In this document: positions 63,951 to 64,000 of the stretch, in pieces
Position numbering within the stretch: position 1 is the stretch's first letter
Layout: each line of letters starts with the position of its first letter
Assembly (NCBI GenBank): GCA_021811185.1
Contig: JAJZPL010000009.1
Span: 36,481 to 100,480 of the forward strand
DNA: 64,000 bases
From: a bacterium
Lineage (GTDB): Bacteria > Elusimicrobiota > Elusimicrobia > Elusimicrobiales > UBA9959
Direction of reading: 5' to 3'
The notes under the pieces: generated by a model
What the model was told of the DNA's origin: nothing
Databases searched by the model: none
What the model saw: only the letters and a program-made list of their open reading frames with translations
Position numbers and translations under genes: made by a program

Positions 63951-64000
63951 TGTCAACAGAATTGCCAATTCAAATGTTTCAATCTAAACTAGACAGTACA
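63951..64000 (+). CDS. N-terminus of a divergent paralog of the M50-like gene, partial
   Basis: GTG start; MSTELPIQMFQSKLDST vs MSTELAFQICVYQARRD of the minus-strand gene; shared 17-bp inverted repeat. Confidence 0.45.

Noticed and set aside
63812-63964. Terminal inverted repeats of an insertion sequence
   Set aside because: Both repeat arms encode the same MSTEL N-terminus in divergent frames, so divergent paralogous genes explain them better; no transposase seen in the window.
1-64000. CRISPR array or rRNA/tRNA genes
   Set aside because: No regularly spaced direct repeats and no convincing rRNA or tRNA sequence found by eye; a tRNAscan-SE/Infernal run would be decisive.

Overview
High-GC bacterial window of 64 kb. 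Gene content is compatible with an Elusimicrobiota-like genome, but taxonomy is inference only. Most of it is ordinary: tandem clostripain-like proteases, lnt, secA, two-component systems, a surface-polysaccharide cluster with asnB and glycosyltransferases, a GGGtGRT/NifU-like pair, a TIGR03916/TIGR03915-like radical-SAM pair, coaD, an rpsA-like gene, a split metH, tatD, prfB, and a compact operon with all seven shikimate enzymes plus chorismate mutase. The most interesting part is 52.5-64 kb. It holds a class III lanthipeptide cluster: two near-identical 35-aa precursors missing from the supplied ORF track, a LanKC synthetase, an ABC transporter and a DUF4097-like protein. Next to it are a short divergent sigma-54-like factor, a divergently transcribed REC-AAA(GAFTGA)-HTH enhancer-binding protein and a 60-aa stand-alone DHp-like protein. 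Perfectly spaced -24/-12 elements (TGGCAT-N5-TTGC) precede both the precursor genes and the sigma-54-like gene. TTTCA-N2-TGAAA dyads lie about 80-120 bp upstream of both, two of them 20 bp apart in front of the precursors. I propose a dedicated sigma-54 regulatory module controlling lanthipeptide production. Other notable non-coding items: a 57-bp perfect palindrome, a covarying dispersed hairpin repeat in two convergent gaps, a cloverleaf-like structured element upstream of metH, 11-bp-phased direct repeats upstream of three envelope-type genes, and a pair of divergent paralogous gene starts at the right edge.
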